Source: Nematopogon swammerdamellus (Eukaryota; Arthropoda; Insecta; Lepidoptera; Adelidae). From it: DNA of 64,000 nt. Numbering within the stretch: the first letter of the stretch is position 1; the number at the start of each line of letters is the position of its first letter. The translations under genes were made by a program, and so were the position numbers. Shown in pieces: positions 1 through 10,332 of the stretch. Location of the stretch: assembly GCA_946902875.1 (NCBI GenBank), contig OX336340.1:9073739-9137738 (forward strand). Reading direction: 5' to 3'. The notes beneath the pieces are model-generated. The model saw only the letters and a list, made by a program, of their open reading frames with translations, did not search any database and was not told where the DNA came from.

Positions 1-1008
1 TGTTTTCTATATTTAAATATTTCCTAATATGCTGCGAACTAAATAAAATACATAACTTTTAATTGTTTTTAAATAAATGTGTAATTTGACTATTAATTCG
101 GAATTGTTTTCTAAATGTAACTTGCTGAGCCGTATATTCTTATGAATAATTAATTATTTCGCACTTACGTTTATTCTACTTCCCCAGTGATCTAATAATA
201 ATATAATTTTGAAATTCATAAGGGTGGACACCAGACGTCATAATTTCCAACTTGATGAATAACATTAAAATTATAACTTTATACCTACATTGCTGCGAAT
301 TTTAATGTTTAATATTTTTTTTCGAAAATGCCGACAAGAAAAGCTCAACAAGTTTAGTATCCAACATAAGTTACACAACAGTGTGCAACATCCGACTTAG
401 CAAAGAAAGTAAAGTTCTATAACGCTCGCGTTACATAAGGACAGGAACCGCGCCTGCGTCTATTGTGATGATGACTCGATTCAGTTCGCACGACATAATC
501 GAGTTTAACTCCAAACACATCATTATAGCAGGCGAGAGAAACCGAACATTTACTGAAGGCATGTTTAGACATAGACTATAGATCATTGCTATACGTACGT
601 ACATCTAAATGTAAAATTATATTTTATATAAAAATGAAGGGATCTACTACCAGTAATGTTTAAAAACAATTGTTCTTTGCTAGAACAATATCGTTTGAAA
701 AGCACAATTTTCAATGAAAAAAAATATTACCTTATGTTATGTATGAGTATTTATTGAAACAGAGCAAGTTCAGTCACCCATAATATTTATTTTCGTAAAT
801 ATTTTGAGCAGTTAACATAGAAGGACTGACTTGTTACAATTAGTTACAATAATGCTATCATCACGGTAATCTTTATTGTTACATTAACATTGTATTGTCG
901 AGTCGGTGACGGAAACGCTATGTATTTTCTGATTATGTTATACAAGCGTAAACACTTGGTGGGATTATAGTGCAAGCTATGAAGTAAAACAATAAATAAT
1001 AAAACCTG
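1..1008. other. AT-rich DNA, nothing recognised
   Basis: No open reading frame of note, no family motif and no clear repeat boundary was found in this stretch. It may belong to an upstream intron of the Spatzle-like gene whose later exons start at 9446, but nothing here shows that. Confidence 0.4.
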
Positions 1009-1011
1009 GTC

Positions 1012-1073
1012 AATTACGTGGTGGTACGGTTGCCTCGGAGCGCGAGTCCGCCTCGCACTTGGTCGGTTTTTTA
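1012..1073 (+). repeat. 3' end of AGGGTTCCGTA-type lepidopteran repeat
   Basis: Only the terminal part is present: a GGTGGTACGG stretch followed by CGCGAGTCCGCCTCGCACTT and a T run. The same ending occurs at the right end of the fuller copies at 16748-17130 and 52932-53243. The 5' part is missing. Confidence 0.6.
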
Positions 1074-1504
1074 CTAAGTCATATGTTCAACGGCATAATA
1101 TCAAGCATCTAAGTGCCTTGTAAGTGCATCTTCTAACATCGATTTAGACACTTTATAATACGCCTAGATGTGCAGTCGGTCGCCGAACTCACATAGAAAT
1201 CATTCACTTAACATTTCAACAATATCGTCGCGTGCAGATAATTTCTTCACATTATCATCAGTTTGTTAACAGATGTAGTTACAACTCAGTACTCACGATA
1301 TTGGCTGTGATATTCAAAACAATAGATTTGGCATCAACATCTAGCAAGTGAACAGCAATTATAAATGGTGTGCATAAAACCGAAGTTCAAACTAAAGGAA
1401 TATCCCTGTGATGTTGATACACGTGTTGTGGACTGGGGTGTTAACGCGCCTCGTCTAAATAAAGTGTGAATTTACTATTTTTAACTAAGTATAAGTAGAG
1501 TTTT

Positions 1505-1889
1505 GTCAGCCTCGATAGCTCAGTGGTGCAGACAGTCGACTGTTGCTATAGATTGTTAAGCAACGCTGGGCGCGGTCAGTACTTGGATGGGTGACCGCTC
1601 GACCGTTGGAGGCTGACCGTGGTTCCCATTCCACGTAAAACTGTAGGTCCCTTCCCTTCTTACCTTACAGGTGGTAGGGTTCAACCCGCCCGGGTTGGTA
1701 CCACCGCACTGAACGAAACGTCGGTCGAAACGGCTATGTAAATAGTTTGTGTTTTCCGTCCAGTTCAGTGTAGGCGGCACGACCGAAGGGAAGCACTGAC
1801 ATGGCACCTAGTTCACCCGGTGTTATGGGCTGACATCACGGATGTTGTAGGTGATGTAGCCAACCGTGACAGTTTCCATAAAAAAAAAA
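1505..1889 (+). mobile_element. Full-length composite tRNA/5S SINE, copy 1
   Basis: This is a complete copy of the main SINE of the window. It opens with a tRNA-like A box (TAGCTCAGTGG, 1516-1526). Positions 1555-1598 closely match the 3' half of eukaryotic 5S rRNA (GTTAAGCAAC at the start, AGTACTTGGATGGGTGACC near the end). A B-box-like GGTTCCCATTCC follows at 1621. The body contains the CCCGCCCGGGTTGGTACCA block, and the copy ends in a short poly(A) tail. No convincing target-site duplication was seen. It has no protein-coding capacity and would need LINE machinery to move. Confidence 0.85.
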
Positions 1890-2017
1890 TTGGGGATGAA
1901 GTATTATTAGTATTAAAATTATATGCAATGTTTGTAAGGCAAAGTCAGTTCTATACTTTAGAGTTCTTTGGGCCGTGATATAATAACGGAGGCTGCAGAC
2001 GAGGTCGGAAGGCTGCC

Positions 2018-2064
2018 GCGCCGCGACGCCCCCGCCTCGCAGCGCGCCGCGACGCCCCCGCCTC
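2018..2064. repeat. GC-rich tandem duplication
   Basis: A 21-bp unit beginning GCGCCGCGACGCCCC occurs twice, at 2018-2038 and 2044-2064, inside a short GC-rich island in AT-rich DNA. No coding sense was found. Confidence 0.6.
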
Positions 2065-2234
2065 ACGCACTTGCATTTATCTAGTTCACTCGGCGAACTG
2101 CGTGGGCGCGCAATGTAAGTAGGTACACTGCATTTCCTATGTATGCGCTGAGCTTTGCAGACATTCTAGTTAGAGCATGCATGCATACGTGCATCTAGGC
2201 GGCCGCCTTACCAAATAGATATAAGAATAACTAA

Positions 2235-2957
2235 ATTGTCAATACTAATAACAAATTTGTAAGGGATGCTCATGGAGTAAGTTACCTACTCTGTTTTATG
2301 AGATATCGCGTTTGTAGATTCTATGTATGATAGTTAAGATTAATGCAAAATGCTTTTCTGATCAGCTCGGAAAGTTGTTAATAGAAAAGTCGGGCGACCG
2401 CCGCGCCAAATCTTTTTTTCTCCAGCGAATAGGGCTGGAGATTCAAAGGGGCAACGCGGCTAGTGTTTTGGGCACGGTGGGGGAGTCGGCGGAGATGGAT
2501 GAAATATTTTTTATTTAATAGGTGTTAATTTGAGTTTTAGGGTTTTTTTTTCATTGTTATTGTAATTTTCTAATAAGTTAATTTGTACATTGTAATATTG
2601 AATATAATTAATTAAGATTAAGTTGATAATAGACAATATTTTATGTTTATGTTAGTACTAAGCACGTAGGTACTAAAATTGACGATTTTTAGAAATCTTT
2701 TCTGTATCTATGTATCTTCCTCCATAACTCTTAAACCGATCATTCTAATTCGACGAAACTTAGTACACGCATATTTAGCTATACAAGACACGGTAATAAC
2801 AATAAAATTCAGTTCAGTTTACGCTAAGATGTGGCTCTCATACAAACCGAATTGTTCCGCGCACCGAAAGTAAAGGTTACTGTAGCGGTCTTACATACTT
2901 TCTGCTTTTTAAAAATACGAATTTCACGCGAGAGAAGCCGCGAGCAAAAGCTAGTCT
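2235..2957 (-). repeat. AGCTTTTGCCCGCGGC-type repeat, interrupted
   Basis: Read on the minus strand, the element starts near 2957 with a version of AGCTTTTGCTCGCGGCTT and runs to about 2235. It matches the uninterrupted copy at 20120-20527 and the plus-strand copy at 40108-40461. Comparison with the 20.1-kb copy shows that about 335 bp near 2334-2668 is inserted DNA, described separately. Confidence 0.65.
2334..2668 (+). pseudogene. LINE ORF2 C-terminal fragment nested in another repeat
   Basis: The reading frame from 2327 to 2518 encodes the ending RGNAASVLGTVGESAEMDE followed by IFFI and a stop. I recognise this as the type of C-terminus found on lepidopteran LINE reverse transcriptase polyproteins, though I cannot name the clade with confidence. 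About 150 bp of AT-rich 3' UTR follows. No reverse transcriptase motifs remain, so this is a 5'-truncated insertion. Its borders are inferred from the interruption of the host repeat, which is intact at 20120-20527. Confidence 0.45.
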
Positions 2958-3340
2958 AAAAATAATGAGACGAGTTACCATAAATTGCATCCTAATTAAA
3001 AAAGCTCCAAATCTCTAACGGTCTATTATATGTACATATATGTACTTGCGCCGTCGTTGATTCGATGTTCGCTCATAAGTTGAGAACTACTCAATAAATT
3101 CGCATGGGGTTTTCACTGACGTTTTCTGGCACATCTGAGGATAATTTTGGGATATTGCCGCCAAGCGAAGCCAGGGAACACTTAGTATTCCATATAGGAA
3201 AAACGGCGCTAAGTACCTATTTAGCACTCTCTCTACTTACCAACTCCTATTCTACTGTACCTACTTAAGTACGAATGTGTACTTTTAGAAGTTAGTTTGC
3301 CGCTAAATTTTATATAAGTAGTTTAAAACTGCCAAAAAAA

Positions 3341-3460
3341 ACGATCAAAGGGGGAAGCACTGACATGGCACCTAGTTCACCCGGTGTTATGGGCTAACAT
3401 TACGGACGTTGTAGGTGATGTAGCCAACCGTGTCAGTTTCCATAAAAAAAAAATAAAAAA
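3341..3460 (+). mobile_element. 5'-truncated composite SINE, copy 2
   Basis: Only the last 120 bp of the SINE body are present, from GATCAAAGGGGGAAGCACTG to an A-rich tail. The GATCAAAGGGGG variant is shared with the copies at 5262-5605 and 27193-27589, which suggests a subfamily. Confidence 0.75.
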
Positions 3461-3935
3461 ACTGGCACGAATAAAGTTGCAAGTGGCACGGCACCATATT
3501 TCGGCAGACACTTAGTTTTATGTTGAACATAACATAATTATGAACATAGCAGGAAAAGTAATTTCATTTTTTAATTGTAATATCGACTCAGTTTTGAATT
3601 GCCAAAAAGCGTGCAGCTTAGCACTACGTTGCCAGGCTAACACTAAATGAGGAGCTAAGTGTTACATAAGTCAGCTATTGCAGCGCGTACGTGCGTGTAC
3701 CTATAGTTTGCGCACTTTCGGCATCGCTCCGCCAAAGCGCCGCGTCGCGCCGGGGTGCGGACTGCAGGAGGGATTGTAGAATTTTGCAAAGTTAAATCTT
3801 CGAAAGAGGACTTATAAAGAGCCATACACTTTTACCCCGCTAGAGACGCTAGTAGGTATAGCCAAAACCGCGTCTAAGAAAAAAAAATATTTCGCACATT
3901 GAAAAGAGTGCATTGTATAACGACCTGCCATATTT
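3461..3935. other. Unassigned, with short GC-rich patch
   Basis: No gene or clear repeat was recognised. A GC-rich patch at about 3720-3770 stands out from the AT-rich surroundings. Confidence 0.3.
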
Positions 3936-5261
3936 TTAACCGACTTCCAAAAAAGGAGGAGGTTCTCAATTCGTCTGTATGTTTTTTTTATTTTTTATTT
4001 TTTTTTTTATTTTTTTTATTTTTTTGTATGTTTGTAACACGATTTCTCCGTCAATTGAGGGCCGATTTAGAAAATTCTTTTTTTGTTAGTTAGGTCATAC
4101 TTCCGAGGTGGTCCCATTTCAATTTTATCGAAATTGGTTCAGTGGTTTTCGAAAAATCAGCATAATACTATGGTGTGTGGTTACCTTCAGCAAAACTTGT
4201 GATGTGGTCGTTTTCGGCAATTTTCAGTTTGATAAATTAGTATGGTGTGTGGTTACCTTCAGCAAAACATTTGTGATGTGGACTTATTCAGCAATTTGCA
4301 GTCTGACACATATGGCGAATAATTCTGTACCACTTCAATCGATTTCGATTATTCGATTTCGATTATTCTTTTTTATGTAATATTACTAAAAAGAATGAAA
4401 TAAAAACTGTTTTAAAAAATATTAAACCGATTTCCAAAAAAAACAAAAAAAAAAAAAACTAAAAAGTATTAAATACCTAATATTTTGAAATTTTCTCTGT
4501 CCTGTTGAAATACATGAATCGATATACTAGTGATACATATTCGGACCCTTGTTTCATGAATATTCTAAATTTGAAATTTTTTTATCTTTTCCGACCGGCG
4601 TTTAATTTATTATGGTACCTGGCCAGTACCTACTGTACCGAGTACCATCGAGCTGGTTTGATGATGGAGACAGAAGGTGGCCATAGGAACTCCTAAACTA
4701 CACATGATAAACCCATTGTGTTTGGGCTCGTTGCATTTGTCTTCACGAGAAATTTACTTTAGACCTAAAAGATTCTCAATTCGACGGTATGTTTTCTTTT
4801 TTTGGATGTTTGTTACGCGATTACTCCGTCAATTGTGGGCCGATTTTGAAAATTCTTTTTTTTTTTATTTGAAAGGGGATAACCCTGAGGTTTTTGAAGT
4901 GAAAACTTCTTTAGCGGCTCTTGGCACTTTTTTAGGTGGGTAAAAATGTATAACTCGCGACATCGCGTCAGCGTCATTTTTAAAATGAAACCTTAAGTCA
5001 TTGCGTTAAGGGTTAAGTTAGAGTGGCACGGGATCTGCCGGCACTCCCGGAGTGCAACTGTTAAGTAGGGTTCCGTAACACGTTTATGTCTGTCCATTCT
5101 ACTAAGTTCTGCAAAATGAATGTAGGGTTCCGTAACATATGCATGTCTATCCGTTCTACTAAATTTTACAATTTTCAACCAAGGTCCTCCGACGGTTATT
5201 TTATAATAAAAGTAGGCTTCCGTAACACGTTTATGTCTGTCCATTCTACTAAGTTCTGCAG
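3936..5261 (+). repeat. ACCGACTTCCAAAAAAGG repeat with GGTTCCGTAACA minisatellite
   Basis: The element opens with AACCGACTTCCAAAAAAGGA, and a second partial start lies near 4770 (GATTCTCAATTCGACGG). The segment 4880-4990 contains GAAGTGAAAACTTCTTTAGC. From 5062 to 5261 a unit containing AGGGTTCCGTAACACG and a TCTGTCC block repeats three times. The same set of blocks appears in reverse orientation at 54998-55635, so the parts travel together as one composite element. The ORFs across it are repeat peptides and not genes. Confidence 0.65.
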
Positions 5262-5605
5262 CATCACCTACAACGTCCGTGATGTCAGCCCATAACACCA
5301 GTGCCATGTCAGTGCTTCCCCCTTTGATCGTGCTGACTACACTGAACTGGTCGGAAAACACAAACTATTTACATAGCCGTTTCGACCGACGTTTAATTCA
5401 GTGCGGTGGTACCAACCCGGGAAGGTTAAACCCTACCACCAAGTAAAATTACGAGGGAAGGGACTTACAGTTTTACGAGGAATCCGAACCTTGGTCAGCC
5501 TCCAACGGTCAGCGGTCACCCATCTAAGTACTGACCGCACCCAGCGTTGCTTAAAATTCAATAGCGACAGTTGACTGTCTGCACCACTGAGCTATCGAAG
5601 CTGAC
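5262..5605 (-). mobile_element. Composite tRNA/5S SINE, copy 3
   Basis: On the minus strand the head (ending at 5605) carries the A box and the 5S-like block, followed by the body. The tail is missing: the copy stops at 5262, directly against the minisatellite of the neighbouring repeat, so the poly(A) end was lost or deleted. It carries the CCCCCTTTGATCGTG subfamily variant. Confidence 0.8.
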
Positions 5606-5726
5606 GTGGTCCTATTTTAATTGGGTCAAGATCGGATTGGAAAGCGAGGCGGAATCGCGAGGCCGAAGGCCGAGCGATTCCGCCGAGTACATTAATAGCA
5701 AAAAATTACTAAAAAAAACTGTGAAA

Positions 5727-6105
5727 TAAAAAAAAAGTTTTAAAAAACATAAAACCGACTTCCTAAAAAAAGTAAAACTAAAAAACTATTTAAAATAAAA
5801 ATATAAAAACCGCCTTCAAAAATATATGAAATAAAAACCTAAAAAAAAAAACGAACCCTAGAGTTGAAGGCGGTGCTAAAGCAAGCAAAAATGATGCATG
5901 AAAGAAAACATGAGCGGATGATAATATCCTTTGTGATTTGTGTAGCCTTTTTAGCACCGCCTTCAACTCTAGGGTTCGTTTTTTTTTTTTAGGTTTTTAT
6001 TTCATATATTTTTGAAGGCGGTTTTTATATTTTTATTTTAAATAGTTTTTTAGTTTTACTTTTTTTAGGAAGTCGGTTTTATGTTTTTTAAAACTTTTTT
6101 TTTAT
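5727..6105. repeat. Near-perfect long inverted repeat (fold-back)
   Basis: The left arm (5727-5880) and right arm (5950-6105) are reverse complements. By eye they differ only by single-base length changes in two A/T runs. The loop is about 69 bp (5881-5949). Both arms contain ACCGACTTCC, CCGCCTTCAA and, next to the loop, GTTGAAGGCGGTGCTAAA. A diverged small relative lies at 21235-21335. A transcript through it would fold into a long hairpin. It contains no ORF. It could be a recent fold-back insertion, a template-switch product or an assembly artefact. Confidence 0.9.
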
Positions 6106-6171
6106 AGTATAAACATTGTATTAAATTTCCATACAGATCCTGAGGTTTTTTCTTTATTATGATTTTATGTT

Positions 6172-6470
6172 GGCCACATCACCTACACTACAACATCCGT
6201 GATGTCAGCCCATAACACCGGGTGTACTTGGTGCCACGTCAGTGCTTCCCTTCGGTCGTGCCGGCTACACTGAACTGGACGGAAAACACAAACTATTTAC
6301 ATAGCCGTTTCGATCGCCCTTTCATTCAGTGCGGTTGTACCAACCCGGGCGAGTTAAAGCCTACCACCTAGTAATATTATAAGAAGGGAGTCATATACCT
6401 TAGTCGCCTTTTACGACATACACGGGGAAAGATACAGTGGGGCTATTCTTTTAAAGTACCGGCCCCACAC
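6172..6470 (-). mobile_element. SINE with alternative head, copy 4
   Basis: The body matches the composite SINE up to the CTACCACCTAGTAATAT region. Beyond it, the 5S-like head is replaced by a different block (6388-6470) with GTCGCCTTTTACGACATAC and AAAGTACCGGCCCCACAC on the plus strand. The same alternative head is complete in the copy at 46821-47138. Confidence 0.75.
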
Positions 6471-6483
6471 TCTATTATTATGA

Positions 6484-6663
6484 TTTTTTTTATGAAAACT
6501 GACACGGATGGCTACATCACATACTACATCCGTGATGTCAGCCTATAACAGCTTGGTGAACTAGGTGCCATGTCAGTGTTTCCCTTCGGTCGTACTGGCT
6601 ACACTGAACTGGATTCGCATATCACGATACTGGAACTGGTTTCAATCGACTTTTCATTCAGTG
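6484..6663 (-). mobile_element. Truncated composite SINE, copy 5
   Basis: The 3' part of the SINE starts with a T run and ATGAAAACTGACACGG on the plus strand. Identity breaks down near 6610 and ends around 6663. It lies immediately next to copy 4 in the same orientation. Confidence 0.65.
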
Positions 6664-7203
6664 GAAATGAAATATTCTCATTTTACCTATAGCAGTCGAG
6701 TAGTTTTCAGATGACAGAGCTGGCACTCAGATTACTCTCGCTATTCTACTATTCTCAGATATTCCGGAGCATTGGATATTCTAAACGCGAGTCACTTTCC
6801 CCTGGTGATCTGAATACTAGACACTAGATTGATGCTGCCAGGATATTTTTGTAGTTGGTTCTTGTGAATTCACTAGAGATACAAATCTGGTGGGTATTAC
6901 CGTTGTACCGTCTCTCCTGACACAGCTCTACATACCAATTACAGTTTTGAAAGTTCAATTCAATGAACTTCAAATTACTATTGTTACAATACCTAGTCGT
7001 TCAGTTGTTCAAGTGTATTGTTCATCTTGCTTATCGATTACGACAAAAGAAAATATAAATCGAAAGTTGATAGGTAATTGACATAATAATTATATAAGAG
7101 GTTTCATTTTATTTTTCATATATTTCGATGGGTTACATCATTTTCATAGCATGAAAACCTTGTGTGGCATTCTAAATAGGTATCTAACTGCTATAAGCTC
7201 ACA
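6664..7203. other. Unassigned AT-rich DNA
   Basis: No family motif, splice structure or repeat boundary could be recognised. The short ORFs here show no coding character. Confidence 0.3.
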
Positions 7204-7345
7204 CATTTACTCAGTCAGTCAGCGTGTATGCGTCCACTGCTGGACATACGCCTCTCCCATTTTCCTCCAGTCCTCCCGACCTTCCCTCTCATCTCCCTCC
7301 TCTCATTCTTCATTCTTTCTCTCTCCTATCATTTCTTCACAATCG
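7204..7345 (-). pseudogene. LINE 3'-terminal fragment (VQQWT-type end)
   Basis: On the minus strand the sequence reads AGGCGTATGTCCAGCAGTGG, the degenerate end of the same LINE family that is better preserved at 13150-13290. It is followed by a CTGACTGACTG tail. Only the last codons and 3' tail remain. Confidence 0.5.
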
Positions 7346-7811
7346 TAAAATATTTAAGGTTTATATCAATACTGAATTATTTGTTTAGAAAAAAACGTAA
7401 TGTCCATCGACTACACACACCGAGGTTGCATCACGTTGCGCCTTTTGTGCGACCAAGTCAACTTTCGTTAAATTATTATTGAGATCGAACCAATTAGTAG
7501 TGATGTAGATCATTAGGTTTGAATGCACAGGATTTGGTGTCAAGTACACATTGAATGGAAGCCCCACAATAGAGCGAGGACGTGCGCCAGGCCCTGTGTG
7601 CAGTCGACACGTCTCACACTGTCGCAACTTGGAGCGGAGAAAGATAGTCGTAGATATAATCATTGTTACGAAATAGATGGAATATACGGCGTAAGAATTT
7701 GAATAGGAATAAGCAGACAGGCGAATTAATAAGAGTATTAGATACGCGTAAAACATTTTATTTGCAGTTATGCTCTCGGCATTAACGGATTTGGGCAATG
7801 GCTTCTAAAAA
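7346..7811. other. Unassigned; holds one 137-codon minus-strand ORF
   Basis: A minus-strand ORF (7385-7798) has two hydrophobic stretches and a C-terminal part with no recognised similarity. There is no splice or promoter context, so it is not called as a gene here. Confidence 0.25.
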
Positions 7812-9115
7812 ATGTTCAGAAGTATGCTGGGACTGTTTCATAGAATTAATAGGCCGGATAGGATTCCTGCATTGGTGTTAAAAAGGTATGCTCCCGAGCT
7901 GGCTCCAGTGCTGACGCGCCTATTCCGTCTCTCCTACTCCAATGGCCGTGTGCCGGCGGCGTGGAAATCTGCATTTGTGCAAGCGGTCCCCAAAAAGGGT
8001 GACCGCTCAAACCCGTCAAACTACCGACCTATAGCGATTCTCTGTAAGGCGATGGAGCGTATTATCAATGCGCAGCTCATGAAGTACCTAGAGACGAATG
8101 ACCTCATCAGCGATGAGCAAAACTGTTTCCGGCCAAAACGATCTGCTGGTGATCTCCTAGTGTACGTTACTCACCTTTGGGGAGAATCGCTTGAAGGTCA
8201 TGGTGAATCCTGGGCAAGGCATTTGAGCGGGTTTGGCACAAGTCGCTCTTGGGCAAATTGCCGGCTTACGGACTTCCTTCTGGTCTCTGTGACTGGGTCG
8301 CCGACTTCCTACATGGCCGTGGCATTCAGGTCCTAGTGGACGGTCTATTTCCGAATGGAGCCGTAGTAATTTGGTCAAGTTCAACGCTTCCAAGACACAA
8401 GTTTACGCGTTCAGTGTGAAGAGAGCGGCGTTCACACCGGCTCCTTCATTCCAAGGCACGTCGCTTAAACTCGGGGTCCTCGGAGTCGAACGGTCGCACG
8501 ACCTGAACTTTCGTCGCCATATCGAGTGGAAGGCCAAGCTTGCTTCTAAAAAGCTGGGCGTACTCAATAAGGTGCGACGGTACTTCACGCCGGAGGAAAA
8601 GCTGCTTCTGTATAAATCGCAGATCAGGTCCTGCTTGGAGTACTGCTCTCACCTGTGGCCAAATACCAGCTTGCGCCTCTGGACTCAATCCAGCGTCGAG
8701 CCGTGCGACTATTGGGTGGCCCCGAAGTGTCCTGCGATCTAGAACCACGGCAACACCGTTGGGATGTCGGCTCCCTAAGTGTGTTCTATCGCTTATTCCA
8801 TGGCGAGTGCTCGAAGGAGCTGTTTAATGCGATCCCGGCGTCCCCTTTCCACCTTCGCACCACGCGCACTGGGCAGGGATTGCATCCCTACACGCTGGAC
8901 TTACCGCGGATCCACCGGATCAATCGGACCAATCGATTCTGCAGATCTTTCCTCTGCAGAACCGGTAAACTCTGGAACGCTCTCCCTGCCCATATATTTC
9001 CCTCCAAGTACAGTCTCGAGTCCTCCAAGAGAGGCGTGAATGGGCACCCGTCAGGCCGGCATGGCATTCGGAACCCCCGCATACGGCCGAATGTCCATGG
9101 GCATCGTTAGACACC
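7812..9115 (+). pseudogene. Decayed LINE reverse transcriptase ORF2
   Basis: This is a broken non-LTR retrotransposon polyprotein. The first part (7831-8336) encodes reverse transcriptase finger motifs, including PKKGDRSNPSNYRPIAI and a region around LISDEQNCFRP. The frame then breaks. Near 8345-8372 an internal deletion removes the palm region that should hold the YADD or FADD catalytic motif. The sequence resumes with VKFNASKTQVYAFS, HIEWKAKLASKKLGVLNK and LLLYKSQIRSCLEYCSHLW. Another frame change leads to the C-terminal part (8655-9110) with LDSIQRRAVRLLG, GQGLHPYTLDLPR and TGKLWNALP. At least two frame changes plus the lost active site make it dead. A 3'-end copy of the same element lies at 15575-15955 on the minus strand. 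The clade is uncertain. Confidence 0.85.
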
Positions 9116-9445
9116 TTATGGGTGGCTCGGCGCCATAGGTCGTGCAGTCAACAAAAAATAAATAAATTAAACGAAAATCATCACAAGTTTCTTTCATACA
9201 TAATTTTCATAAATTTAAGACGTCAGCCAGCGCATATTGATTTATGTGATGCGGTTGTACTTTCTTGCGGCTACGCGCTTGATTTTCGTTCACCACTCAG
9301 TCCTTTGAAGCCTATCATTTGCCAGATTCCATGAAATTTCAAATTGGAAAATTGCGTATAAATCGGCCGTTTCCGAGTTTTACGCGTAGGTACCTAATAC
9401 CTTATCAGGTAGGCATCCACATTGAGGTGAAAGTGTCTGTTGCAG

Positions 9446-9591
9446 ATGGTGTTTGTGTGGACGCGCGGGGGTGACGGCTACCAGTGCGCGTACGGCGAGC
9501 ACTGCCTGTTCGAGCCGGCGCCGCCGGGCCAGGTGCCCAGCTGCGCCATGCCCGGCCTCACCTATTGTCTACATCCGGACCCTTATCCTGA
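9446..9591 (+). CDS. Spatzle-like ligand, exon A (prodomain start)
   Basis: First exon visible of a gene whose product belongs to the Spatzle/neurotrophin-like family, the secreted ligands of Toll receptors in immunity and development. A TGTCTGTTGCAG acceptor precedes it and GTGAGC follows, leaving phase 2. The frame encodes MVFVWTRGGDGYQCAYGEHC and later YCLHPDPYP, a cysteine-containing segment found in Spatzle prodomains. The phase-0 entry implies an upstream exon with the start codon and signal peptide, which I could not locate in 1-9445. The initial ATG could in principle be a start, but no signal peptide follows it. The paralogue looks closest to the Spz4/Spz6 group from memory of the knot sequence; the exact number is uncertain. 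Confidence 0.8.
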
Positions 9592-9628
9592 GTGAGCCAC
9601 CTCTATCCATATGCATATTATACCTATA

Positions 9629-10332
9629 TATAAGGTCTTTCATTAGTAGTTAACTTTACGCTAAGGGGTGTATGTGTATCAGATACTGATCACGTTCCCA
9701 TACCCATTTTTTTTTACGATATATAAAAACTACTCACTCCTCAAATTTAATACGTGAAGTGCGCGTATTTCACCTTTATAAGTACGTTTTTTATAACGTA
9801 AAACAAAAATGGTATGGGAACGTGATCAGTATCTGACACACATACACCCTTTAGCGCAGCCATTCTCAACCAGTGTGTCGCGACACACTAGTGTGTTGCG
9901 AGCATGTGTCAGGTGTGTCGCGAGAATTTCTAAAAATAAAAAAAAATTGCCCTTCCGCACTGAAAAACATCAAATCCAAAAACATATCACGAATGCTCAA
10001 TGTGGATAGTGAGTCTGTTTATCCAAAATTCGTCCACATATAGACGATCTGTGTAAAGGTCGTCAGGCTCAAGTATCACATTAGGATCTACTCAGTCTAA
10101 TGTTTAGTGTTCAAACTATTACCTACTTGTATTACTTAGTTAATTGATATTAATCGTATGTATGCTTCCAAAATCTCTAATTGTAATAAAATTATTTACG
10201 TACCTACTTGTAAGACTTGTGTTTTATTTGAGTGTGTCGCCAGTCTAAAAAAAATTTGAGATGTGTGGCAGAGAAAAAAAGGTTGAGAACCCCTGCCTTA
10301 GCGTATCGTTACCTACTATTGAAAGACCTTAT
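9629..10332. mobile_element. Long-TIR MITE split by a hAT MITE
   Basis: The outer element lies just after the first visible Spatzle-like exon. Its left terminal repeat (from ATAAGGTCTTTCATTAG to GATCACGTTCCCATACC, about 9629-9710) is mirrored by the right arm, which begins GGTATGGGAACGTGATCAG near 9811 and finishes with GAAAGACCTTATAT at about 10332. A second transposon (9857-10295) interrupts the right arm. Without the insert the element is about 260 bp and non-coding. Confidence 0.8.
9857..10295. mobile_element. hAT-type MITE nested in another MITE
   Basis: The ends read CAGCCATTCTCAACC and GGTTGAGAACCCCTG, an imperfect terminal inverted repeat of the hAT type. It is flanked by CTTTAGCG (9849-9856) and CCTTAGCG (10296-10303), an 8-bp duplication with one mismatch, the length expected for hAT. 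The inside (about 410 bp) encodes no transposase. Confidence 0.8.

Noticed and set aside
1509..1630. Stand-alone tRNA or 5S rRNA gene
   Set aside because: The A box, 5S-like block and B-box-like piece are part of a repeated SINE with a poly(A) tail, recurring at 5262, 27193 and 52083. No full tRNA cloverleaf or full 5S sequence is present.
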